A stretch of DNA of 64,000 bases from Isoetes taiwanensis (GCA_021234155.1 JAJEKV010000067.1:3405279-3469278); one strand, 5' to 3'; numbered from the stretch's first letter, positions 54,697-64,000 are shown. Notes: generated by a model from the sequence alone, not told the origin. Translations and numbers: made by a program.

Positions 54697-57600
54697 TTAT
54701 TTGTTGTGACATATTTAGTATCTGATTTCAGAGTGTAAAAAGTATGAATTTAATTTTGGAACAGGAAGAATTGTCTAATAAGTCTTTGTTGAATGCAACA
54801 TTGACAACTAGATGTTCCAAGTAAACAGACCAACCGAAGTTTCATAAAAATAATGCATTTTTATTACAACTTAGGAAGTGACTGTTATATTATGTGTATA
54901 TATCTTGTATCTTGTCTTTTTATTTGTGTCTTTCTTAGTACGTTGTTGTACCAAGTTTTGCCAAAGCAAAAACTTCCAAGCTATTTAAACTCTAGATTTA
55001 GTAAACAAGTACTGACATATAATATTGGTAATATGTAGTATCGGTTTAGTAATTTTTGAGTTGCTCGAGCGGAGATTTTGGTGGATACTCTCTTTGGACG
55101 TTGGAGAATTTTTATGGTTGTCTTGAGATCGTTCGTCCTTGGAGGTATAGATCTTGTCAAATGGTCGGGATTGAGAATTTTTCTTGTATCGTTACTTGAG
55201 CTATAGATATTATTGTCAAATGATCAGGATTAAGAGTTTCTCTTGGATGCTTATGATTCTTGTATACTATCGATGTTGCCATCGTTAAATCTGAATCTGC
55301 TTGGGCATCATTGTACATGTTCCTTCTTGCTAACCCAAAGATCAGCCACAACCGTGATAATCTTGGGGTGCTTGGGTTGCGACCACCAAATCTAAATTCG
55401 TGGGGTGGTTGGGACCCATAACGGTTATTTTTTCCTTGCTGCATTTTTAAGCTACTAACAGAGTTGTGAAAGTGAGCACCTTTTGCACAGGACGTTATGC
55501 GGTCCGAGATCCACATTCTTTCCCGATTTACTAATTTCTACATACTATCTTGCATGAATTTGGATCTCCATCACCTCAATACCATTAATTTCAACTTGGA
55601 ATAATGGGCTTTTACTCTTGATGACATACTCGGATTTTTGAGAGCCCGGCAAATTAGAAAGCAGTCATTTACCAAGATCTAACACATATTATAATAGCAT
55701 TACTAAAGAAGCTCACTCACTTTTTGTTGCACGAGGTCTTTTATGTGGTCGAAGGTCAGGATTTGAACATGATTGCAAATTAAGCGGGAGTGTTGCAGCA
55801 CTCCTGTTTCAAAGATTCCCTTAAAAAAACAACCTGCTCTAGAAAATGACACTTTTTTCCTTCTAATTAGGAATTCCAATAGGCCTAATTTTTTTTTACC
55901 TGCATTTTGGCTTGGATTTTGCCAAAAGCAGCACTTGAAAAGGGAAGAATTTAGACATGCTTTTGTATTCTCTAAAAGTATTTTCTTGAAAACACCAGAA
56001 TGTAGTAAACTAGCAAAAAGGCACGCCAGAGACCATAGAAAATAAAGGTGCAGGAAAATTAGGGCAAGGTAATTGTATACCAAAAGATATTTGAATTGTC
56101 TTTTACGTTTTTTTTTTTAAACCATTTGAAAGCTTAATTAAGGCAAAATTGTATTGTCCATGATAGAAATAACATATCTTGTTTGGATAGTTTAGATGGT
56201 GCCCCTGCGTTTAAGGTACCAGTATTTCCTAGTTTTGGAAGGGCAGGATATGAGGTTGTTGTAGCCGTCTTTTGGTTGTGTTATAAAGGTTTATGTAATG
56301 TCTTTCGATTTCATTTGCCTTTTTCTTGCATTTGGTTTCTTCTAACGGGTCGATGTTGAAGTTTTTTTTCGTACGGTTTGTGCTGGTTCTGCTTTGTGCT
56401 ATTTGTACTTGATTGATAGGTTTGTTGTTTGTTCTACGTATTTCTTGTTGTTTTTATTGCACGTTAGGCAATATATCTATATCGTAGGTTTTATTTTACC
56501 TGCGCCATTGTTAATTGCGTTAGAGTTGTTTTGTTTTGACATGTAAATATTTTTGTTTTTTCCTTTTTCTTTAGTGTTAGTTTTGGTGTGTTTATAGTTA
56601 TTAACATAGGATTTGATATTGAGATCAAAATTGTACTGTATTATGTGATTATATCCCCAGCTCCTTTAGGATAGGATTTCGGATTAGGATATCAGTCCAG
56701 ATTAAACTCAGATCATAATTTTCTTTAACTTTTTTTCCTCTATTCATTTCCTAATGCCGGCCAATTCAGGGGCTAAAAATCATACTACTTTACCATTTAG
56801 CACAATCAAGCTTGAGACATAAACTTCACAATTAATAGCTTTACAAACATCACCTTGATATTTTTCATATGCTAAACTATTCAAAATGCTAAACTGTTCA
56901 ACATAAATTATAGTACAGTACAAATAAAAGGACAATTTCCAAGAGCTGCAAGTTGCCATTGCATTAAATGGACATTTTTCAAGAGCTGCAAGTTGCCAAC
57001 TTGCCATTGCATTGAGTCAAGGCAATGTCGGAATGCTATGTCCAATTATTACATCTAATCCAGTAGCCCTCATGTTTTATGCTGAGATCAAATCTAAGCC
57101 GTTGGTTATATTGATGTTACCCACCAGTAACACATTGAATGCATATAAACAACTAGTTTGTTATCCCAAATGACCTTAACTAACAGCTTCTCTTTCAAAA
57201 ATTCTTATAATTTTCAGTTAAGGAAACCTGCATGCATGGTACGCATGGGAAGCAGGAGCAGGCAGCATTAATAAGTATTCTGGACTATTCTTAGCTTGCG
57301 TAAAATCTAGACATCAGGCAAACACTAGACCCATATTCTACATCTTGCAGTTCAACCATGCGAAAAAGACTTGAATAAACATTCGAGGAATTAATGATAT
57401 GACGATAGCCAGCAGCAGTGTATCACCATGCAAAGCACCTCTGGCTAACCATGGAACGGTTGAAAACTTTCAAAAAATATTTTGGGAATGAATATAAGAT
57501 GACAGTCAGCAGCAGCTAATCAAAGGTTTTTACTTTTGGCATGTGCATCGTTTTGATTGCCCTATCTTATTGAACTTCCTCACTTGTATTGATCTTCTGA

Positions 57601-58256
57601 ATCTACATTCTAATATGGTATTGAGAAGTTCATATGTGCATACCCAAAAGGGCTACACGTATTTACTGTCCACACCAGCGCTTTAACACATAAACATGAT
57701 GTGTTCGTGAGGATGTCAAAAGTTAAAAATGGGGTTGCAAAAAAGGAAACAGGAAAGTGATTTATCAGCATCTATAAAGAGCCTTGCAATTCTTTAACTT
57801 GGGCAGCACGAAACCATGCATTTATTAAAACTCTTCCAACTTCCCAACTGCAATACGTTTAAAGATCATTGCCTTTCTTCTTGCATTTTGTGGGAGCTGC
57901 AAATCTCAGTCTGGCTGAGCATTCAGATAAACTTTAGTGCATGTTACAGACAAATCTCTTTATCTATAAAGTCTTATAGTCTTCTCCTTGTTGTGCTTAA
58001 TATGGTTTCCGTCCAAAATCAAAGACAACTCCAATCTATACAGAGAGAGTACAATTATTATCTTGGACTAAATTCTCAAAGGCCTTATGGTTTTCAAAAA
58101 ATGCATAGAAAATATAAAAAGACGTGCATAGAAGTGCAAGAATACGTACCTCAGAAGGAACAGGTGTGTCTCTGGCATACTTGGATCCTCCAGGTACCCA
58201 TGGAACTGTATTAGTATCAAAACTCATTTTATAAATGGAATGATCTCATTTGAAAT
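54697..58256. other. Long stretch with no recognised gene
   Basis: Several frames of 60-130 codons exist on both strands (for example 55,157-55,516 and 55,703-56,083 on the minus strand). They show no motif, have low-complexity composition and lack splice context. Sequence near 55,145-55,260 contains a small internal duplication (TTGTCAAATG.TC.GGATT). I see nothing else. Confidence 0.5.
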
Positions 58257-59440
58257 TTAGAAAACAATTTCAGCTTTTACAGAAGATGAGGATGGTTGGG
58301 ACATAAAGGGTGATTGCATTTGCTGATAGGTCTTCTGCAAGCTTCCATAAAGTTCATCTAGTATGGCATTTTCATCAACATTTTGTTTAGCCGTCTTTAG
58401 TAACTTCTTTTGAACAATCTGCAATGAAATCATTTATATGTAAGATATGATGTAATAGATGGCTAGAAGTTTATTATTACCTGATGTTTCAACGTTGCAA
58501 GGCTTTTGGTATGCATAGGGCGACTGAGGTAGGACACCATTTGAAGGTGGCAATCCCACTGAATATATATTGAGTTACTTTATGTAGGAAGAACAATGAA
58601 TAGATGCTTTAGGAGATGATGCCGTCAGCAAATAAACAAGTGCCTTTGTTGAAGGACTGAAAGTAAAGCTATATTGCATGTGAATTAGAGGAACATGCGT
58701 ACCATGAAACTGAGAATGAGTAGATCGTAATGGTAAGAAGATGGTTTACGTAAATTGAGCTCCTTCTGTTGAGTGAGAAGCCATACTGTGGTCGAAATAA
58801 TACAGGACTGCAATCATCGTAGCAGAGATGAAGACTCCAAAAATATAGAGTATGGGTACTTCTGCACCGCTAAAAGACTAGTATAGCAAACTGCAGAGAA
58901 CAATATTGAAAAGATTTTACTTGATTGGAATTGCAAACAGAATTGTAACTTTATAAATAATCACAGAATGTGGTCAAGCAGAATTCTCGATATTATAGGC
59001 TATATGATAGGTGATGTGGAATGAATATCATTTTACAGTTATCATAATACCTTAATTACAATCCAGCTTTAAAGTCCACGGTATTGCCATAGATTAGGAC
59101 TGAAAAGACGCCGTGGAATGCCAGCAGAAGCAGTTCCTGCCGGTCCATAGGAAATCGCAATCCAAACTAGAACCATTATGGGTACTCCATAATCTACAAT
59201 AAAGCCATGCAGCCATGCTACAATACATTTGAGTGAGCTCACGAGAAGATAAAAAAGATATAAGGCCACATGCCAACCTGACCCATAATGCCATAACCTT
59301 CCACTTCGGGTTCTCAAAGCTGTTAGGAGGAGACCAAAGGAAAGCATAATTCCAAAGATGCCATTGGCAAACCGCCATGGAGTAGCATCAGCTTTTTTTA
59401 TCACAAGATAAGCTAACCCATGACAGGAGCATTGCCACAA
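58257..59440 (-). pseudogene. Boron/anion transporter (BOR, SLC4-like) C-terminal exons
   Basis: Reading down the minus strand, 59,440-59,069 gives [20 protein letters not shown], then [17 protein letters not shown] and [12 protein letters not shown], the hallmark end of the plant BOR membrane domain. A 60-bp GT-AG segment inside it looks like a mini-intron. Near 58,840-58,700 come [16 protein letters not shown] and YHYDLLIL. At 58,560-58,481 comes LPPSNGVLPQSP, then MHTKSLATLKHQ after a one-base shift. The last exon (58,418-58,257) runs from IVQKKLLKTA to ILDELYGSLQKTYQQM and a stop. Family members export borate at the plasma membrane. Frame slips in two exons and no visible N-terminal two thirds suggest a partial or decayed gene. 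Confidence 0.85.
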
Positions 59441-60222
59441 AGCTCAAGCGTAGACTTCCTAAGATCATTTTGGTAAGCTAATGATCAAACCTGGAAAATG
59501 ATGTTGAAACGTCATTACTTGTACCTGCTCTATTCTTGGCAGAGTTTATACCTAAATTCACAAAATACCTTTTGCTTCAGACAACCAAATCGGATCTTCA
59601 AATGTTGCCAATATCTTCAATTGTAAATACCTTCAATTAAAAAAGGCCTTTATATTGGCGATCTCAAGTAAGCTTTTTTACGACAATACGAGAATCCAAA
59701 GAAACTCCAGAAGATGGCAACCAAAAGAAACTGATAGGGTACAGGTCCTCGACTATTCATCCCAAAATTTAGGTCTCCACAGAAACAAATTTGCAATATG
59801 AAAAGAAAGAGTTGAATGTATCACTGAAAAATGCCAGGGATAGAAATGGAAAAGACAATCCTAAAGGTTTTGCCATGCTAAAACCATACTAACAATCGTA
59901 TAAGCTGGATATAAGCTTGTTGTACAGATGAAATTTGGGGATCTGGCATGGTCGGCAAAATCATAGATAGAAAAAGAAATTGTTTTCCCTATGTATGAAT
60001 GCTAGAATTTGATGAAGAACGGCACAGACATCGGTCATGACAACTAGGTGTAGCGAAAGGAATAAAAGAGAGGTAAAACTACGGTGAAATGCAAGGAAAG
60101 GGCACCGGAGCAAGCAAACCAGGCTGCCCGATGGTATCTCCGTCTTAAATTTACGCCTTATCTAATTTTTCCCATCGTCGATGCATAAAAAAAACTATCG
60201 AACGGCAAAACTTACGTCCAAC
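59441..60222. other. Stretch between transporter and methyltransferase genes
   Basis: No coding region is seen. It holds the upstream side of the transporter fragment and the 3' flank of the methyltransferase gene, both on the minus strand. Confidence 0.45.
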
Positions 60223-61067
60223 TCATATTTGACTGAGGTGGAGGTGCGACGTGGACATGCTAGAATTGCAAGAAAGCTTGTAGGCTTGGTTAGGCTGGCG
60301 TGCTAATAAAATAATCATTATACAATTAAAGTGTTTCAATAACATCAATTTATAACAACACATGAAGGTAAGTAATAAATGTTTTGTATGAGACAGACTA
60401 AAGGTCCAAGTCGTAGTCTTCATCATTCTTTTTGCTTGTTTCTGCTGTGCCAGTTTCTGTGGTCTGCCCCTTTTGTGTTGCTTACCCTTGTCTACTTCTT
60501 CAATGTCTTCAGGAATGGTAGCTAGAGCCACTTCTTTCAGCTCTGCAAAGGTAGCTTCATCATCTAAAGAGCTAGTGAATGGAGGCTGTATCTCTGAAGA
60601 GGCCAGCTTGGCAAAATCAGATGAGGATCTGGCGCCTAACTCTTGATGCTCATCTGGTAGGGTAGGTAAGTCAGCCAGTCTCATCTTGATGAAGTTCACA
60701 GCTTCTTTATCTATGTCCACTGCTACACAATTGCGGCCCTTCTTAAGTGCACAAGCTATTGTTGTACCAGAGCCAGAAAAGGCATCAAGCACCCAATCTC
60801 CTGGACGTGAAAACATGTCTAGAAGATGGTTGATTAGCTTTTGAGGCTTCTGGTAGTGATTAATAATTCTACCTTGTGCACTAGGGTCTTGTAGCTTCTG
60901 AAGCACAGCTGGAAATTCCAAGACATTAGAAAAGTTCTGGCAAGCTGCTGTATTAAAAATGCTCCATGGTGCGTTTGCCATTGAAGCTCCAGTAAGCAAC
61001 ATGGAGGTATTCAACCTTACTCAGCAACCTCGGCCCGCCGCCATGGTAGTTTATATTTGTCTTGTAC
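60223..61067 (-). CDS. Methyltransferase exon with motif I and AT-hook-like tail
   Basis: After the acceptor TTTCTACAG the exon continues the preceding phase with YKTNINYHGGGPRLLSKVEY. It loses frame at a five-base A-run (60,955-60,959 on the plus strand), then reads IINHYQKPQKLINHLLDMFS and WVLDAFSGSGTTIACALKKG. DAFSGSGTT is the S-adenosylmethionine-binding motif I of DNA amino-methyltransferases (60,760-60,786). NCVAVDIDKEAV is the acidic-loop motif II. The tail is charged and contains KRGRPQK (about 60,465), an AT-hook-like DNA minor-groove motif. The last ~45 codons before 60,223 look like read-through of non-coding DNA. In another frame NDEDYDLDL followed by a stop near 60,407 would be a more natural end. 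Confidence 0.85.
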
Positions 61068-61141
61068 CTGTAGAAATTAGAGGCGTGTCACTAACGAAAC
61101 AAAACAACAAACTAATAAAGAGAACAAGTCAAAGGCAATCA

Positions 61142-61200
61142 TATTCTGGAATAGAAAACGAAAACACAAAGAAGAAACAAACCAAACGTATTCCAGAATA
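61142..61200. repeat. Two TATTCYRGAATA palindromes in the last intron
   Basis: TATTCTGGAATA at 61,142-61,153 and TATTCCAGAATA at 61,189-61,200, both within the intron 61,068-61,210. The second is about ten bases inside the donor site. Confidence 0.93.
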
Positions 61201-61210
61201 AAGTACTCAC

Positions 61211-61653
61211 CAAATTATATTCTCATAACCTGCTTGCACAGGGGATCCAAAATGGTTCTTGAACGTGGACTCCACAAGGCCGGATTGCATGTTAGAATGA
61301 AACACGACAAGACGCCAGTGCATGGCCGTTGTGATTTGTTTAATACCGTTGACGAAGGCGTTAAATTCTGAATTTTTAAAAGGCTGATCGTCGTAACGGT
61401 TGTCCTTTAGTTTAAAGCCATAAGGAAGGTCCGCTATGACCAGTGTAAAATCCTGTGGCTTTACTGTTCCAACCAGTTTAGTGCAGTCCCTGTGGATGAT
61501 AGAGAACAAATTGTTTTGGTCATACAAGCTAAACTTTTCATATTCAGAAGGCTCCACTTCTAGAGTCCTCCTATCTGCCAATGTTCTTTCTTCTCGTGCA
61601 AGCCTCACGAGGTGCATGAAACCTTCTGGCAGGTCCTTATTTTTCTTCTTGTT
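61211..61653 (-). CDS. Methyltransferase exon with catalytic motif IV (DLPYG)
   Basis: The exon is bounded by TTTGTTTGCAG and a GTGAGT donor. It encodes KNKDLPEGFMHLVRLAREER at the start. It then has LVIADLPYGFKLKDNRYDD, where DLPY is the catalytic motif IV (DPPY type, plus-strand 61,418-61,432), and WRLVVFHSNMQSGLVES later on. DPPY-type motif IV occurs in N6-adenine and some N4-cytosine methyltransferases, so the target base cannot be told from it. This exon alone is unbroken over 147 codons. Confidence 0.88.
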
Positions 61654-61715
61654 CTGCAAACAAAGAAGAGATTGAGACCTAGACAAGACAAGAATCATGT
61701 GTTTAGTCAGCGTAC

Positions 61716-61829
61716 CCATCCTTCAAAATTTAGAGCATACTAGACAATGCGCTCGTCGGATGTAGCTATGGGATAAAGCTCCTTGCACCCCTCCCACGTC
61801 TCCACGTTAAGTTGTTCCATCAGACGTGT
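61716..61829 (-). CDS. Short linker exon of the methyltransferase gene
   Basis: 38 codons from acceptor CTGCCAG to donor GTACGC: TRLMEQLNVETWEGCKELYP, then IATSDERIV, a TAG (61,740-61,742), and YALNFEGW. Phase fits the next exon. If a weaker donor at ATT|GTCTAG is used instead, the TAG falls in the intron. The join to the previous exon is off by one base. Confidence 0.6.
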
Positions 61830-61964
61830 CTGGCAGGTGATGACATTTTTTTGGTTTGAAAGAAAACAGCAGTTGGAAAGTGCAAGAGTAAAGTAAACTA
61901 ACTTCCTGCCACCTAAACTTATTTTAGAATACAAGTGGCTTAGACAACTTTTATGTTGTTGCAG

Positions 61965-62152
61965 AAGTGTATTCCAGAATACACTTTAGCTGCAGCATAG
62001 GAGCGAAAGTGTATTCCGGAATACACTTCTTCACTGCACCAAGTTAGAGAGTGTATTCCAGAATACGTTTTCACTGCTGCGCAGAAGAGAAAGTGTATTC
62101 TGGAATACACTTTTCCACTACACGAAGGGAAAGTGTATTCTGGAATACACTT
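61965..62152. repeat. Five palindromes at 40-42 bp spacing inside an intron
   Basis: Each copy has arms AAGTGTATTC and GAATACACTT around a two-base centre. Copies are at 61,965-61,986 (centre CA), 62,007-62,028 (centre CG, a perfect 22-bp palindrome), 62,051-62,068 (CA, right arm degenerate), 62,091-62,112 (TG) and 62,131-62,152 (TG). Centre-to-centre distances are 42, 42, 42 and 40 bp. Spacers are about 18-22 bp and loosely related. The array lies in the 432-bp intron between exons 62,262-62,491 and 61,716-61,829. Confidence 0.95.
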
Positions 62153-62261
62153 TCGATCCTTCGAGGGGCAGAAAGCATTTTCAGTAGTGCCCGTTTGCTC
62201 TTATTTTAAGACTCTGGTAGTATTCTGGAATAGAAAAGAGAACAATGATGGCAAAGCTTAC

Positions 62262-62491
62262 TTGTGCAACTCCTTCGACATTTCTTCTAGAGTGAACTCC
62301 TTGTCCACCACCTTCTGCAGGAGTCGTTCTAGTAATTCTGTGTCAGTGAACCCCTGCATCTCACTCCAGACAGTGATTGTCATATCTTTTTTTGGCATGT
62401 CGGAGCCTTTCTTCTTCTAGGAGACCTTGCCCTTACTTTTTAGTTCACCACGCTCAAACATATTAAATATTTCGTTTTGGAGCTCCCAGAC
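62262..62491 (-). CDS. Exon after the ParB domain
   Basis: It follows acceptor TTTGTTTGCAG in phase with the ParB exon, giving AFRDGR|VWELQNEIFNMF across the junction. After ERGELKSKGKVS an in-frame TAG occurs (62,417-62,419). The same frame then continues with MTITVWSEMQGFTDTELLER and EFTLEEMSKELHK to the GTAAGC donor. Helical and charged; no separate domain recognised. Confidence 0.65.
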
Positions 62492-62556
62492 CTGCAAACA
62501 AAACAAGAAACTCATCAGCTAGTTGTCAACAAGGAATGTTTTTGTACACTAAATCT

Positions 62557-62568
62557 TATTCTGGAATA
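62557..62568. repeat. TATTCTGGAATA palindrome in the post-ParB intron
   Basis: A single copy 15 bases inside the donor of the intron 62,492-62,582. Another single copy is at 62,221-62,232 near the donor of the next intron, and TATTCTAGAATA is at 63,980-63,991, upstream of the first coding region seen. Confidence 0.93.
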
Positions 62569-62582
62569 CGCTGGAAACGTAC

Positions 62583-63411
62583 CCGGCCATCCCTGAACGC
62601 TAGCTGAAACCAGTTGTCATGACCAATGAGTGATGCCCGTTTGTTTGCCTCGTCGTATTTAAGGCAACACTCAATGGCACAAGTTTCTTTTAGTTCTAGT
62701 GAGTACTGTGGCTTTTTCAAATCCTCCCCATACGTTTCTTTGAAGATGGCATATTCTCTGTACATAAACCTAATTTTGTCGACAAAGCTCATTTTTAACT
62801 TGTACTCGTTGTCAGCGTTGTGAGTATTGGCAACGATTTTGGTTTCTTCGTCGGTCAATCGACAGTAGACTGCACAGAGAGCAGACAAGTACCTGGGATT
62901 CTTTTTTTCTTTGAACAATTGCCTCTTTGCCTTGAAACTGTGGTTCCCACCCAAAACATAATGCGTATATGTGTCCGCATCTTCTCTATCGTACTCTGCT
63001 GGACTTGTGCACTGCTCTCTATCAACAAGAACCACAATAGGAGCAACATGGACGTTCGGATTGCTCCGAATTCTGTCCTTGAGGTTCCTTAGATGATCTG
63101 CGTAAATCTTTCGAACCTGCACTGGTCGTTCTCCAGCTTCATTTTTAGGAGGAAGCTTCATTGATGTGACGGGCAAGTAGATGACACCTTGCACAAACTT
63201 GTGCAGGTTAATCTCTTCCATCTTTTCTGATGTTTTATCAACCTTCTTTTCCTTAATGGCAACACCAGGTGCTTTGCCCTTCCCCTTCCTCTTCTTGAGT
63301 GCTTCCTCAGGAGCATCTTCTGTGGCAATTGTTCTTTTTTTAGGCTCCTTAGCAGCAATGGTCAGCCTTTGCTTCTTTGGTGGTCGTTGTGCTGGCTGCT
63401 CTTTTGACTCT
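62583..63411 (-). CDS. ParB/Srx-like nuclease-fold domain exon
   Basis: The frame opens after a TGA near 63,412 with a basic, NLS-like leader (RPPKKQRL, EPKKRT, LKKRKGKGKA). MEEINLHKFVQGVIYLPVTS follows at 63,221. The core reads YADHLRNLKDRI, VAPIVVLVD, then HYVLGGNHSFKAKRQLF (plus-strand 62,917-62,967). The last matches the ParB-family pattern 'hydrophobic-x-G-x-H-R-x-x-A', with Ser in place of the usual Arg. WFQLAFRDGR ends the exon at donor GTACGT. ParB-type domains fused to amino-methyltransferases are known mainly from bacteria, phages and plasmids, where they bind or cleave nucleic acid or nucleotides. Confidence 0.75.
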
Positions 63412-63419
63412 CATGTGCT

Positions 63420-63930
63420 ATTTTCTTCCTCTTACTCCCCTGATGGACTCTCGGCTCCGTTGTTCTTCCTCTTCTTCCCGCTCTGACTCGCGGTGGACGA
63501 AGTCTTCGCTCTGTGTGCTTCGAACGTCGTTGATGATGGCACTAAGCTTTCTCTTATTGATGTAGTGAGAAACATATTTGTAAAGTGCCGGTGGTTGCAC
63601 TTTGACAAGTCTAAAGAAGGCTTCATCAACATGAATGAAACCTTGGGATGTCGCAAAAGACAGTCTCCCTCATTGTCCCGACTCCCCAGCTACTTCACTC
63701 ACAGCTTGTATGGTGCCCATGCAGACAAAATCTCTGTCGTCATACCTTTTTGCACCAGGACTCCGACAGACATGTAAGAAAGTAAGGGTGCTGTACTTTC
63801 CAGCTGTACCTCTTGTGAAGAACCACTGAGTTTGGAAGTTTTCGTATATCACAGGCACAGAGATATCATCAACCCTTCTCTGTGGGTGTGCTTTCTGGGT
63901 GATTTTAATGGCTTTGACGTCTTACCTGTA
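63420..63930 (-). pseudogene. Upstream coding region of the ParB-methyltransferase gene (unknown domain)
   Basis: From about 63,930 the minus strand reads DVKAIKITQKAHPQRRVDDI, then YENFQTQWFFTRGTAGKYST, FVCMGTIQAVSEVAGESGQ and a TGA (63,670-63,672). It continues in the same frame with GFIHVDEAFFRLVKVQPPAL and YVSHYINKRKLSAIINDVRS. A Glu/Arg-rich or Lys-rich linker follows in either of two frames, ending near 63,420. The words look genuinely coding but I do not recognise the domain. A splice acceptor probably lies near 63,925. Confidence 0.55.
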
Positions 63931-64000
63931 CACATTGTGTAAAAACACGTCTTTTTTAGAAAAAACACTGGCATAAAACTATTCTAGAATACAAAATCTC

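Larger units (their letters stand above)
60223..63930 (-). pseudogene. ParB-like / beta-class amino-methyltransferase gene, multi-exon, with disruptions
   Basis: The minus-strand gene can be followed through at least five splice junctions. Order: a first region (about 63,930-63,420), a ParB-domain exon (to 62,583), exon 62,491-62,262, exon 61,829-61,716, the motif-IV exon 61,653-61,211, and the motif-I exon 61,067 to the stop at 60,223. Introns are GT-AG (GTACGT, GTAAGC, GTACGC, GTGAGT donors; TTTGCAG-type acceptors). Motif IV before motif I defines the beta class of amino-methyltransferases. Lesions: in-frame TGA at 63,670-63,672, stops near 63,412 and 63,430, TAG at 62,417-62,419, TAG at 61,740-61,742, a phase mismatch between the 62,262 and 61,829 exons, and a one-base shift at the A-run 60,955-60,959. 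Protein words remain well conserved around each, so decay is recent or these are consensus errors. The start lies near or beyond the window edge. Confidence 0.8.

Noticed and set aside
55157-55516. 119-codon minus-strand open frame
   Set aside because: No motif, overlaps a small internal sequence duplication and has no splice or neighbour support.
55703-56083. 126-codon minus-strand open frame
   Set aside because: Low-complexity Phe/Leu-rich translation of A/T-rich DNA, typical of a chance frame.
58036-58227. Minus-strand stretch NTVPWVPGGSKYARDTPVPSE ending at a GTACGT donor, possibly a first exon of another gene
   Set aside because: Only about 26 codons, no partner exon found downstream and no family recognised. 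It may be part of the transporter 3' region.
61965-62152. Regular repeat-spacer pattern resembling a CRISPR array
   Set aside because: The repeats are 22-bp palindromes with short, mutually related spacers, and they lie in an intron of a eukaryotic gene. No cas-like gene is present.
62221-62232. Heat-shock element reading of the TTCNNGAA palindromes
   Set aside because: Kept only as an alternative. The arms extend well beyond the heat-shock core, and the copies sit in introns rather than upstream of the gene.

Overview
The window looks like nuclear DNA of a land plant. It carries a PLS-class pentatricopeptide-repeat (PPR) remnant, a family-1 UDP-glycosyltransferase, plant-type aldo-keto reductase and boron-transporter exons with GT-AG introns, a plant-style L1 LINE with a zf-RVT tail, and a 13.2 kb Ty3/gypsy chromovirus. 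Low gene density, many PPR-like and gene-fragment pseudogenes and heavy repeat content would fit a fern or another large-genome non-angiosperm. The lineage is inference; no sequence search was possible.

Layout. 1-0.7 kb: broken PPR gene. 2.8-11.0 kb: dead L1-type LINE. A second LINE fragment sits inside it (8,018-10,115) with a 16-bp target-site duplication. 5,613-28,664: two head-to-tail copies of a ~12 kb segment (5,613-17,624 and 17,625-28,664) containing the LINE 3' half, several tandem repeats and a broken HAD/FCP1-like phosphatase gene. Each copy has one private insertion and the other copy keeps the empty site: the nested LINE in copy 1, and a 1,133-bp composite inverted-repeat element in copy 2. 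30,199-43,428: full-length chromovirus with 1.63 kb LTRs and a TTGCC target duplication. It lands next to a vacuolar H+-pyrophosphatase remnant. 45.3-47.0 kb: the one apparently intact host gene, a two-exon UDP-glycosyltransferase. 47.4-51.9 kb: element with long terminal inverted repeats. 53.4-54.7 kb: damaged aldo-keto reductase. 58.3-59.4 kb: C-terminal exons of a boron/anion transporter on the minus strand. 60.2-63.9 kb: multi-exon minus-strand gene joining a ParB-like domain to a beta-class amino-methyltransferase.

Two parts stand out. First, the chromovirus carries about 4 kb of extra coding sequence between the primer-binding site and gag, including an unmistakable histone H3 fold, while a chromodomain-like segment closes its pol region. 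One element therefore encodes both a nucleosome component and a likely histone-tail reader. Second, the ParB-methyltransferase gene is of prokaryote/phage type in architecture but is split by plant-style introns. Most of its introns carry copies of one palindrome (core TATTCYRGAATA), and one intron holds five of them on a 40-42 bp spacing. The gene shows several in-frame stops and one homopolymer frameshift, so it is either decaying or affected by consensus errors.

Most other coding sequence here is inactivated. The duplicated copies share the older lesions (LINE frameshift, phosphatase stops), so those lesions came before the duplication.
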